Shown one piece after another: positions 45,247-55,992 of a DNA stretch of 64,000 nt; position 1 is the stretch's first letter, and each line of letters opens with the position of its first letter. A program made the translations under genes and the position numbers. The notes beneath the pieces are model-generated. The model saw only the letters and a list, made by a program, of their open reading frames with translations. It did not search any database and had not been told where the DNA came from. The stretch is from Puccinellia tenuiflora (Eukaryota; Streptophyta; Magnoliopsida; Poales; Poaceae): assembly GCA_012064385.1 (NCBI GenBank), contig QRDG01000941.1:776092-840091 (forward strand). The letters run 5' to 3'.

Positions 45247-46656
45247 CAGTGGCGGAGCCAGCAGGGGGTCGAGGCTGGTCGATCGACCCGGCTCACTTTT
45301 GGCGAAAAAAAATAGGTATAGTCAGGCGGGCCGAATCGGTATACCGTATACGCATCCCAGACGCGAAAAAAAAGTGTCAAACCCTACCCAATCCTCCGCC
45401 CGCGACACTGCTTCCGCCGCCTGCGTCCACTGCTTCCGCAGGCCGCCGCCACCCGCCACGCACGTCCACGCCCAGCAGCTGCTCGCCCGTGCCTTGCAGC
45501 TGCTCGCGCGTCCACGCCCGGCCACGCCCCGCAGCAGCTCGCCCGCGCCCGCGCCTTGCAACTGCTCGCCCGCGCCCGCGGCCGCAGCCGCAGCTCGCCG
45601 CGCCCGTGCCTTGCAGCTGCTCGCCCGCACCTCGCCCGGTCGCCCCTGCACAGCTCGCCGCCTGCCCGAGTTGCCGCAGCTCGCCGCCTGCCCGAGTTCA
45701 GGTTTCCGGTTTCGATGGATTCCGACGAGGAGGCTGCCTGGCTTGAAGAAGAGAAGGCAATAGAAGAAGAGGCAGCACGGAAGAGGGCACGCCTAGAGGT
45801 TGATTTTTCCCCTTTATCTTCAATTTTGATGTCTATTTGTCTACCAATTAGCATGTGTAATTAGCCACGTGGAAGAGGGTTCACAGTTTATTTTTGTTTT
45901 AGGCAAATGTTCCGGAAATCTTTGATCTAGCTAATGTTGTTGCCGACCCTGGAGTTCGGAGACCAATTGATGAATATGGTACCCCTAAAATTAGAGATAA
46001 AATGAGATGGGCATATTTGTCGAGGCCGTACTCGTTTGATTGGACATAATTTTCCCAAAAGAAAAATTGGTCCAGATTGGCAGTCATTTCTAGATGCATG
46101 GTATACCACCTATGATTGGTTAGAGTATAGTGTGGAGAAGGATGAACTGGAAATATATATATTGATGTGACTAAGAGAAGTCATGAATTCATAGCTTGTG
46201 ACAGTCTAAGTGGTCTTGCTCTCAAGTTGGTTCAGAAGAGACAACATTTGACATTTCCATTGGTCTATCGCCTTATTACACTTGCGTTGTCATTACCTGT
46301 AGCAACATCATCAGTTGAGAGAGTTTTCTCGGCCATGAATATTATAAAGTCAGATCTTCGAAACAAGATAGGGGATGATTGGCTCAATGATTTGATGATT
46401 TGCTATGTTGAGAAAGAGGTATTTGCAAAAGTTGATGACAAGAAGATTATGCTACGTTTCCATTCCTACAATGAGCGTAGAGGTCATCTTCCTCGACAGT
46501 TTCGTCTTGCCAACATGGATTGAACATTTGAACTTAGTGGTATGATACTATCTTATCAAAATGTACCATTATTTTGTTCTTTGTAGTTAGTTTGTAGTTG
46601 TGCTTGATGAAATATGAAATTGAATCAGTTTGAACCTTATTTGTGCTCCGCCACTG
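45247..46656 (+). mobile_element. hAT-like element, internally deleted
   Basis: Inverted ends cagtggcggagc (45247) and gctccgccactg (ending 46656) are the common plant hAT-type termini. The element holds a transposase remnant in the plus orientation. I could not find a clean 8-bp TSD (cctaggag versus ggcacatc), so rearrangement or mutation at a border is likely. Confidence 0.6.
45715..46523 (+). pseudogene. TTF-type zinc finger/hAT transposase remnant
   Basis: Exon-like start at 45715 (MDSDEEAAWLEEEKA) with a donor-like site after 45798. Next comes a segment from 45902 resembling the N-terminal TTF/ZMYM-type domain (DPGVRRPIDEYG..K.RD..R.AYL). It has stops and then passes directly to the hAT C-terminal dimerisation region (46167-46523: LALSLPVATSSVERVFSAMN, then CYVEKEVF). 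The catalytic middle is missing. It therefore cannot act as transposase, though the dimerisation part (118 aa) is still open. Confidence 0.7.
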
Positions 46657-48266
46657 GGCACATCCGCCAAGGGAACAGTGGCTCTCCTGGCGTACTAACT
46701 TGCCACCACGTCGTCCCCTCGAGCGTGCCCATGGGCCTGCCCGGCCGCCAACGACTGCCCATAGTCTTACCTGGACGCACGCCTCCCAAGGGACCGCCCG
46801 TCCGCATGTGTCGCTCAGCGCCGGGAGGAGAAGTTCTGCGCCCGGCCGCGCTCCCCCAGGGGACCACCCACCCGCTTGGCCATTGTTCAACGACGAGAGG
46901 AGTGTAGGGACTAATTAAGAGGAGGAGGAGCAGAGGAGAGCGGGGTACAGGGACAAAGACGAGGACGGTCAACGGTGCTCGTCCCTTATCGTGCGGGCTG
47001 GTTAACTCTTCTGATTAAGTTAACTTAAAATGATAATTAAGCTAGCGTGATTTATCAACGGACATAAAAAATTCTACAGGGAGTACTCGGTAGTACTGGG
47101 AAGTACCTGCCAACCACCGTAAAAGCGCTCTTAAGTATTATATAGTACTTGTTTCTAAGCACACGAAGTATGGGATATAATTTCCCTCAAAAAAGAGTAA
47201 GTGATTTAATTCGTCAACGAAACAGTGTACAAATCCAATGTCTTCTTAAACAGAGAAGACACTCACCATCTCAATTCAGTAAGAAAGCAAAAACATTTAT
47301 TCTACTATAAAATAGTGCATGGAACACAAGCCTAATTAATCATTGAAATTTCAGTGTCTAATGCAATCATTAACTGTAATATAAAAAGATACCATTACAT
47401 GGCAGCCACACTCGTCACATACCTGAAGCAAGAGAATTCATCATTTGCTGCAGCAACCAGTAAGATGGAATATACTCTATGTTCTATGTCAGATTTGTTG
47501 AACAAACCAACATCCCTGATTTTCTTCTTGAAAAATGCCACAAAAGCTCCTTGCCAGATAATAGCATCACTATTTCCAAGGCTCCAACAGAAACCCAATA
47601 CGAAAAATTTCTCCAACCATGACCCGTAATTGAGACCGATGGAACTGTACTATTATACGTAGAGCATCAGCTATCTACAGATGGTTCTTCCTTAGTGGAT
47701 TTTGCTAGCTCGTTCTGATTAAAAAGTAAGCAGGAAAAACATGCAAACATCAGATTTAGTAAAATCCAACTAACAAGAGGAACCATTAGAGAGATTTATT
47801 CTGGTCTGCAGCCATTAGTAACAAACTATCTACATGTAGCTATAGCTGCAGGTGGGACGGCGACAATTGACGGTGCAGATCCTAGCCGGCAGCATGGGAA
47901 TCGACAATGGCGACACAAAGGGTCAAGATCGACAGATAGATTGCAAATCACTGAAACACCCCATCCTCCTGAATCTCCAACCGCCCATCAGAATACCACC
48001 ACAATCAACCTGCCAAACAAAGCCGAATCTACAGAAGACGGGCACTAAATAACTTATCAATTCCGCCCAAATCGATGCGAAAAAATGAAGCCTGCTCCAG
48101 CAATCTCGGAACACCACCACAACCCACCCCCAGCCAGCAGCACATCAACCCTAGGCAGAGAGGAAGCATTATAATCTAAATCGAACCGAAAAAACATAAA
48201 TAACAGAAAGGAGGAGAACACCACAAACCTTCAGCTAGAGAGGAGAGCAACATCCACCAACAAGCC
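46657..48266. other. Spacer without clear gene
   Basis: A GC-rich block at 46657-46900 with overlapping open frames on both strands has no recognisable family. 46980-47850 is AT-rich. 47850-48260 has exon-like composition, possibly a 5' exon fragment on the minus strand, but no start and splice pair convinces me. Confidence 0.35.
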
Positions 48267-48586
48267 TGTCAGGGACTAGGATGTGTAGGTAATATGAGGT
48301 TATTAGTGGTTTAGTAGTTGTAAGGGTATTATGGGTATTTCACCTAAGATGTCATCCCTAGCTGGCCATACTCTTTATAAGGCTATCATGTATCCAGTTG
48401 CAATCAATCAAGAAATCAAAACCCTAATTTTATCTTCTACTTTACTTTCATGCACTTTACCCTGTTCTTATTATCCAGCAATTTATCTTCATTTAATCCT
48501 GCAATTTACTTGTTTTTAGCTCCAATTCCTCTCAAATCTCTGTTCTTGTTGACCATATCTCGTCGGATCCATCTAGGGTCCTGACA
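48267..48586 (+). repeat. 5' LTR of element X
   Basis: A 320-bp block TGTCAGGGACTAGG...GGGTCCTGACA with short inverted ends (tgtcag/ctgaca) directly before a primer site. It contains ctttataagg at about 48373, a probable TATA region. Confidence 0.75.
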
Positions 48587-48588
48587 AT

Positions 48589-48600
48589 TGGTATCAGAGC
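48589..48600 (+). other. Primer binding site of element X
   Basis: tggtatcagagc two bases after the LTR, complementary to tRNA-iMet. Confidence 0.85.
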
Positions 48601-48713
48601 AGTCGATTCTCGGACCGAAATTTCCCCCGACGGTTTCTTCTTCCTCTTCCCCGATCCAATTCGCCAGCAATCCCAACCCTCCCTTCCCCAAATCGATCCC
48701 AAATCGGGTACCC

Positions 48714-49073
48714 ATGGCAGCCACACCCTTCCCCTTCTTCTTCCCCACCACCGCGCCCGCGTACACGCCCACCACCATTTTACCTCCGCCTCCTTTTGAC
48801 TTCGAGGCACCAACATACGGCCCCTACCACCATACGCCTTTCCCTCCACCGCCGCTTACCACCATACACCAAAGTTCGATTTTTTCCCAGTCCAAGCAGT
48901 TGTGCAGGGTCGCGCCGGCTCCGTCGACTTCCCTGCCCCAGCGTACGGCGCACAACTCGCCTTCCACTCTGCCGCCCACCCCTACCCGCCCGCCGCCTAT
49001 GCGCCCGCCCCCGATTTCCTCCCATCCCACTTCGGCGCCTCCACCACCAGCCTCGTCGGAGCACCCGTGTTGG
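48714..49073 (+). pseudogene. Element X gag-like start, interrupted
   Basis: The ATG at 48714 opens a Pro/Phe/Tyr-rich, low-complexity protein (MAATPFPFFFPTTAP). From about 48890 the Pro/Ala/Tyr-rich pattern continues in another frame, implying a small indel. It runs to the Gypsy insertion at 49074. After the insertion the same composition resumes in frame at 62055. This resembles the disordered N-terminus of many plant Gag proteins, but no domain is conclusive. Confidence 0.5.
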
Positions 49074-49448
49074 TGTTATGTCCTTGCCGATGGATTCCTC
49101 CGATCGGATTTGGGACGGTGGCGGTGGCTTGGAGAAGAAGAAGCTGGGGTAGGAGAGAGAGAGACGAGAGGGAGAGGTCAGGGCGATATTTCATTCATTT
49201 GATAGATGATGATTGCAACTCCGAACCGAGCTTATAACAGCGCTCGCACCAACCCACAAGCACACGTGCACGACACGGCTCACAGGCACAACACATCCAC
49301 ACGACACTTCTGTCACGGCAGCCCTTTTCCCGGAATCGTTGTCGCGGCAGCGTTCTCCTTCAGTTTCCTTTTCCCTGGCACGGCAGCCTTTCCCTTCGGT
49401 TCTTCTGCCGCGGCAGTGCCTGCATCCGCATAGCTGCCTGTTGTGACA
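49074..49448 (-). repeat. 3' LTR of the Gypsy element
   Basis: Matches 61655-62053. The minus-strand polypurine tract (CAGGGGGAGGTAC) lies at 49449-49461, directly before the LTR's TGTCACAACAGG start. Confidence 0.9.
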
Positions 49449-50058
49449 GTACCTCCCCCTGAAGATCCAGCTTGACCCCAAGCTGGTGCACTAGGAAAAC
49501 GGTGGTGAATGGCCTCATAATCCTCCCATGTTGCTGAAGTTGCCGGTAAATCGGACCAACGCACCAAAACTTGGAGGATAGCTGCATTACCTTTCTTGAC
49601 CAAGCGTCGATCCAGAATTTCAGATGGTTGGAGATCCTCGGTATCCAATGACAGGGGATTTGGCAGCGATGAGTACACAGGAGTGTGATCCGGCACATGT
49701 TCCTTTAGTTGCGACACATGGAAAACTGGATGAATTAGACTGTTATCTGGTAGCTGAAGCTTGTAAGCCGATTGACCAATTTTTTCCAAGATCTGAAATA
49801 GTCCAAAGAACTTCATCGCCAGTTTAGGACATGGTCTGTTTGCTACACTAGATTGTGCATAAGGCTGAAGCTTGAGGTAAACTTGTTCTCCCACTTGAAA
49901 CTCTCGAGGTGATCTCTTCCTATCAGCATCAGATTTAATTTTTGCCTGAACCCTGAGTAGATGTTTCTTCAGAAAATTAGTGTACTCTTCCCTTTCCTTC
50001 AACCAAAGTAGCAGCTCTTGATTTTTCACAGTATCAGTACCATAGAAATGCCCCATGT
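49313..50058 (-). pseudogene. pol: Gypsy integrase C-terminus and chromodomain
   Basis: Reading from the element B junction, this holds the end of integrase with the GPY/F-like module (FFGLFQILEKIG, AYKLQLP, HPVFHVSQLKEHV). A chromodomain follows (RRLVKKGNAAILQVLVRWSD, ATWEDYEAIHHRFP). The frame runs on into the 3' LTR to 49313. Chromodomains guide chromovirus integration to heterochromatin. The integrase core expected upstream is absent at this junction; about 130-150 residues between here and 57850 are missing. Confidence 0.85.
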
Positions 50059-51940
50059 GGCAATAATAAAATGGTTTATTAAGCATATTCATGTTTATGA
50101 TGATAGTTTATTATCAATGCTATAATTGTATTAAATGGAAACATAATACATGTGTGGAATATAAACACCAGGAGTCCCTAGTGAGCCTCTACAGGACTAG
50201 TTCGTTGATCAAGAGATAGTTAGAGTTTCCTGCCTATGGACTTGTTATAGTCACTTGATAACGGAGTCTCGTCATTGGGAGAATGACTTGATGGACATGA
50301 CCCAAACAATAAAGAGTTGCAATTAATCGTGTCACAAAAGTTTTGTTGTCAACACTTTTAATATGCCAAATATAGTTTCCTTAGACCATGAGATTATATC
50401 ACTCCCGTTCACCGGAGGAATACTTTGTGGACATCAAACGTCACTTCATAACTGGGTGATTATAAAGGTGGCTTTCAGGTATCTCCGATGGTGGGTTGTT
50501 GGGTGATATGAATCGAGAGTGGGATTTGTCCCTCCTTGTGACGGAGAAGATATCTCCAGGCCTTCTCGATAATATAGCATCAAAAGTCTGCAGACATATG
50601 ATTAGGTTGTAATCACGAGGATCCTATATTATGGACGAGTAGAGAGAACTTGCCGGTAACGAGATTAAACTAGACATGGGGATGTCAACGATTATATCTC
50701 GGGCAAGTAAAATATCGTGAGACAAAGGGAATCGTATATGAGATTAATTGAATCTCCGGCATCGTGGTTCAATCGAGAAAAGGTTTTCGTTGAGTGTATA
50801 GGAATTAATATGGGCATCCTGGTCCCTCTCTTAATTATTGATATGATCATGTCTGTGCATTCTCGAACCCGTAGGGTCACACACTTAACGCTCCGATGAA
50901 ATTAGGTTTTGCGATGAATTAAATGATGAAACGAACGAATAATGATTCGGAGTCTCGGGTGGGATCCCGGACATCACGAGTGGTTCCGGAGGAGTCCGGA
51001 GAATAAGATTCATATATGGAAAGTTGTTTTCGGAGGTTTCGGAAAAGTTCCGGAAATTATTTATAGGGTACCGGAAGGTTCCGGAATGTTCTAGAAGGAT
51101 CTAGAAGTGGGACCCACATATTGTATGGGGGCCCACATGGACCATAGGGGTGCAGCCACCACATGGTGTGCTGCACCACCTGGGGCCACATGGGCCATGC
51201 GGCTAAGGAAGGAGGGGAATCCCACTCCTAGTTGGACTAGGAGTTGGGCCTCCACCCCTTTAGGAAAGGGGCCCAAGGAGGAGTCCTAGTTGGACTCCAA
51301 CTTGGGGGGCAAGAAAGGGCCGACCGGCCCTTTGCCCTAACCCTAGCCCGTCCACCTATAAAAAGGGGGGAGGGGAGGGGTGCGGCACACCCAAGGGAGC
51401 CACCCCAGCCGCACCACCTCCTCCACCCCAAACCCTAGCCGCGCCACCCCTTCTCCCGGAGGGCTGCCGTGCACCTCCAGCAAGAGCTGCCGCACCTCCC
51501 TAACCCTAGGGTGCTGCGCCACCTCCTCCTCTCCTTCTCCTCTCGCTTGGTTTGGTGAAGCCTCGCACGTGGAGATCATCATCGACACCGGCACTACCGT
51601 CGTGCTGCTGAGATCATCAAGGCCACGCCCTCTCGCTTGCGGGATCAAGGAGTTGACGTCTTCATCGAGCCGTACGTGTGGACACCGTGGAGGTGCTGCC
51701 CGTTGCTGCACTTCACCGGATTGGATCTCGAGGATAATACATCTCCTCGCGACTAGATGAGTCTAGTTGCGGGGATCGACTAGCCAACCCCTGCACCGAC
51801 AAAACGTGTTTGTTGATCTTCAAGGGTAAGAGATTGGATCTCATCTTCGCTATCTCCATCTAGTAGATCTAGATCCTTGGGGTTTATTCCGCTTGCCGCG
51901 TAGGAAATTTTTTTTTGTTTTCTATGCTTCGACCCCATTA
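50059..51940 (+). repeat. 5' LTR of element B, start missing
   Basis: Homologous to element A's LTRs from ggcaataataaaatgg onward; roughly the first 20 bp are missing or scrambled (atgccccatgt). It ends gaccccatta, where CA has become TA. tataaaaa at 51357 is the likely TATA box. Confidence 0.85.
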
Positions 51941-51941
51941 G

Positions 51942-51953
51942 TGGTATCAGAGC
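51942..51953 (+). other. Primer binding site of element B
   Basis: tggtatcagagc next to the LTR end, complementary to tRNA-iMet. Confidence 0.9.
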
Positions 51954-53209
51954 CTAGATCTATTCGTAGATGTTGGTGCGATTAGAACACAAGGAGTTGT
52001 GGGCGTTGATATTTTATGCTGCTACCTTCTAGCGTGCACTTTGCATCTTTGCGGTATTGTGAGATTGAAGTGGCCCAGACCAACCTTACTCGTCCACGCA
52101 CGAGAGACCGGTTCCATGACTGACATGCAACTTGTTTTGCATAAGTGGCTGGCGGGTGTCTGTTTCTCTTGCTTTAGCGAGGGTGCAATTTTTAATGGAA
52201 GGCCTTTGAAAAGGATGAGTAAATAAGCAACTATTATATCACCGTTGTGGTTTTGCGTAGATTAGAACGGTTCTATCTCGTTGACCCAAGCCACGTAAAA
52301 ATTGCATAAACAAAGTAGAGGACGTCTAACTTGTTTTTGCAGAGGGGGTCATGTGATGTGATATGGCCAATATGTGATTTGTGATAATGTATGCAATGAT
52401 CATGTTTGTAATATTTTGCGACTTGCATGTCGACGAGTACGGCAACCGGCAGGAGCCATATGGTTGTCTATTATTTTATGTGACCTGCAAGTCATTGAAT
52501 CACCATGTAATTGCTTTACTTTAGTGCTAAGAGTAGCATTAGTTGTAGTTGCAATAGTTGGTGGACAACCATGGTGATGGCACCACGATGATGGAGATCA
52601 TGCCGGAGATGGAGATCTTGCCGGTGCTTTGGAGATGGAGATCAAAAGCATAAGAAGAAAGGCCATATCATATCACAATTTTTTGAATTGCATGTGATGT
52701 TAATCCCTTTTATGCACCTTATTGTTATGCTTAGATATGATCGCGACGATAGCATGATAAGGTGATCTCTCATGTTAATATCAAGATAATTAAGTGTTCT
52801 CCCCTAGTATGCACCGTTGCGAAAGTTCGTCGTTTCGAAGCATCACGTGATGATCGGGTGTGATAGATTCAACGTTCACATACAACGGGTGTAAGATAGT
52901 TTACACATGCGAAAATACTACGGTTGTCTTGACGAGCCTAGCATGTACAGACATGGCCTCGGGAACACGGAACCGAAAGGTTAAACACGGGTCATATGAA
53001 TGATATGATCAACACTGAGTTGTTCACCATTGAAGCTATATCACCTCACGTGATGATCGGTTGTGGTGTAGTGGATTTGGATCGTGTGTCACTAAACAAC
53101 CAGAGAGATGTTGAGTTTAGTGGGAGTTCATATATTAATTTGATTAAGATGAACTAAAATTATCATAAACAAGTGTCCTAAAGATGTCTTTGCAAAATCC
53201 TTGTAGATC

Positions 53210-53899
53210 ATGGCCGACTACAGTAGTATGTTTCTTGCTGAGGAGCTGCGTCTCGATGGGTCAAACTTTGCTGAGTGGTACATGCGTCTGAGAGAAGTCC
53301 TACACACCAATAGTGAGCTCTACGTGATAGATGAACCTTTAGAAGAACGCCCTGATGTTTCTGCAAACTATGAGGAGTACATGGAGTGGTACGAACAAAA
53401 GACCACCTACTTGAAAGTCAAGTGGCTGATGTGCACCTTCATGGATTCTAACCTTGGTAGACAATTTGGAAACTTGAGCGCAATGGAGATTGTCGATGAG
53501 CTGAAAAGAAGGTTCATAGCACAAGTTAGAGTTGCAAGGTTTGAATGCTTGGATGAATTTCTTTCAACTAAGATGGAAGAAAATACTTGCTTGGAACAAC
53601 ACCAGAGGAAGATGCACAGGTTGTATTACACTCTGGTGGATGTTTGGAACCATGAGATGACTAACGAGATGGCAATAGATGGGGTGCTGCGTTCGCTTCC
53701 CCCCCCCCCCCCCAGCTATAAGAATTATGTCAGGGACTATGTCATGGGAAGGGATTCGATCACTTTCTGTGAGTTTATTTTCCGGCTACGTCAGGTCAAA
53801 GTGAAACCCATAGCAGGAGAAGTAGTCAATGCAGAAGGTATATTTTTATATACTAGTTATAAATGTTTAAATGTCCCATTTACACTTGTGGTGAGCTAA
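53210..53899 (+). CDS. gag: Gag-like protein of element B
   Basis: A 229-residue frame, homologous to element A's Gag from the first codon (MADYSSMFLAEELRLDGSNF) through NAEGIF. It has the Copia Gag spacing but no zinc knuckle. A run of about fourteen C at 53700 encodes extra prolines where A reads HPKF; this run is prone to length error and may be a slippage mutation. The last 20 codons are read through an intron-like segment (53838-53932). It is intact as an open frame, but the damaged LTRs make new transposition unlikely. Confidence 0.75.
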   Translation: MADYSSMFLAEELRLDGSNFAEWYMRLREVLHTNSELYVIDEPLEERPDVSANYEEYMEWYEQKTTYLKVKWLMCTFMDSNLGRQFGNLSAMEIVDELKRRFIAQVRVARFECLDEFLSTKMEENTCLEQHQRKMHRLYYTLVDVWNHEMTNEMAIDGVLRSLPPPPPSYKNYVRDYVMGRDSITFCEFIFRLRQVKVKPIAGEVVNAEGIFLYTSYKCLNVPFTLVVS

Positions 53900-53932
53900 G
53901 TATTTGATACTTGTGCTGTTTTGTGAAAATAG
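53838..53932 (+). other. Intron-like segment in gag of element B
   Basis: gtatattttt...gaaaatag, 95 nt, with the same borders as in element A. After it, a frame beginning PPFEKCMEGLSGF stays open for about 50 codons in both elements, but it is out of phase with the simple splice join. Confidence 0.4.
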
Positions 53933-54496
53933 GGCCCGCCGTTTGAGAAGTGCATGGAGGGACTGAGTGGATTTCGCGGGAAGATGGCAATCAAGGAGTT
54001 GATGCTGGCGTCATTTCACTTCTACATTTATCGTTTTAAATTAGAGGATTTGAATGAGTTTTGTAATCGAATTAAGTGTGATCTTAAATTAGTGTGTCTC
54101 GGTTTATGAGACGGCCATTCATGTTAAAGACAAGTGGTTGTTCTATTTTCATGAGTAATCCTTCTTTAGTGATCACGTTTCGATTATGAGATTATTGTCC
54201 TTTGTTATTTTGTGAAAACAGGGCCCGCCATTTGAGAAGTGCATGGAGGGACTGAGTGGATTTCACGGGAAGATGGCAATCAAGGAGTTGATGCTGGCGT
54301 CATTTCACTTCTATATTTATCGTTTTAAATTAGAGGATTTGAATGAGTTTTGTAATCGAATTAAGTGTGATCTTAAATTAGTGTGTCTCAGTTTGTGAGA
54401 CGGTCATTCATGTTAAAGACAAGTGGTTGTTCTATTTTCATGAGTAATCCTTCTTTAGTGATCACGTTTCGATTATGAGATTATTGTCCTTTGTTA
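53919..54496 (+). repeat. 289-bp tandem duplication in element B
   Basis: Units 53919-54207 and 54208-54496 are nearly identical (gggcccgcc at 53932 and 54221). Element A has a single copy. The unit covers the acceptor-like site and the downstream open frame. Confidence 0.9.
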
Positions 54497-55992
54497 GATT
54501 TAAACAATAATTAGTTAAACACTTATAAAATGAAGCATGCTAAAAATTTCCAATACTTGATAATGATTTTGTTTTTAATTGTGCTATAGTATTGAGGAGC
54601 ATTGGATGCGCATCATCAAGTAGTATGATTAAAAATGCCATTTTCTGAAAATGCCGTGAGTAGCTGGAGAATAAACACAAGTGTTGGTTGAAATTTTCCA
54701 GTGAATAAGAGACATCATTGTTTTATGTTCTTCATCGTGAATGAGTAAATAGGTGTATTTATTCATGTCATGATGAGGCCATGGAAGTAAAGGATATTAA
54801 GGTAACAAGATAATTGAGTCTTTTCGATTTGATCAAAAGAGACGAAATATTTGAGTTATCGTTTAGTATGAAGACTTGTGACAAGTGTTATCACAAATTG
54901 CAATATTTAGAGATTATTCAAAAGTGTTTTGATAAACCTAAAGTATTGTAGTCACATTATATTTGATATTATGTGGTCATAAAGATGGGATTAGAATTTA
55001 AGGGTTTATTTGTATCATTTAGATTTATTTTTGATAACACTCTATTTTAAATAAAGGATCTATTTAATGATTTGCATTTCGCATATGAGTTATGTGAAAT
55101 AGTGGTTTCAATAATTATGAGATAATTAAAATCCATAGCAAATGAAGTTTTGTAGAATATTCATATGAGATTATGAATAGAGATTCCACAATGTGAGACT
55201 AAAAGGGACAAACCAAAGGTTTTGGTTGTGTTATGTATTTTAGTGGTTTTACCGTGAAATGGTTTCATGGATAAAAGAATTGGTGGAATAAATTGAGAAA
55301 GCTAAAACCTCATATGTTTATGTATCAAGTGGCATATGTAAAGTGTTATGTTGGTTAAAACTTGACACATAAAAGATTTTAATGATGGTGATCATTGATT
55401 TTTGGTTTAGCTTGTCTAAAGAGAAATGGGGTTCAAGAATATGAATTTTGTCAAAAGTTGCAAAATAATATTCATGATTTACTTGTCATGTTTGAGAAAC
55501 AAGACATACCTGTGAAACTACAAAAAGGAGAAATAGAAACTTTAAATACGAAAGTGACTTAGAGTCATCCAATGTTAAGTTTAAATCACAAAGTAATTGT
55601 TACTTGATTTTGTGAAAAGAATGTTTTACATATTTATTTTGCAAAGAGTTTGTGTAGAATAAATAAAACTTAAAGCTGGCAAGGTACTGGCGTTTCGTAT
55701 ATGAGTTCTCAAATCTTAAGAGTTAAGAAATTTTGGAGGAGTCCAAAGTATCGAGAAAGTACATAAGAAACTGAGTGGGATCTAATTAGCATATGTGGAG
55801 ACATATATTAAGTTAGATCAGAAACAATTTTCCATAATCAAAATATGTGGTGACATACGCTTGAGTGGGAACTAGTTAATCATGGTCAAATATAAAGATA
55901 ACATATTTCTGAGTGGGAGCCAAAGTGGCTTCACAATTTAATATGTGTATGGTGTATATTTGAGTGGGAGTTTACAACATTTTTTGATAATA
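54497..55992 (+). other. AT-rich, pol-less interior of element B
   Basis: Homologous to the inverse of element A's 21440-22880. It contains no long frame and no pol motif. It ends abruptly at gagtgggagtttacaacat, where element A continues for about 1 kb more before its LTR. Confidence 0.75.

Noticed and set aside
45164..45763. 199-codon plus frame and 156-codon minus frame
   Set aside because: Repetitive Ala/Arg/Pro/Cys composition arises from ctgctcgcccgcgcc-type repeats. The frame also crosses the hAT terminus at 45247.
46534..46972. Open frames on both strands after the hAT element
   Set aside because: They overlap in a GC-rich block with no family features or start context.
51343..51760. 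Overlapping frames on both strands in element B's 5' LTR
   Set aside because: The same shadows appear at 57254-57677 in the other LTR; they reflect GC-rich leader sequence, not genes.
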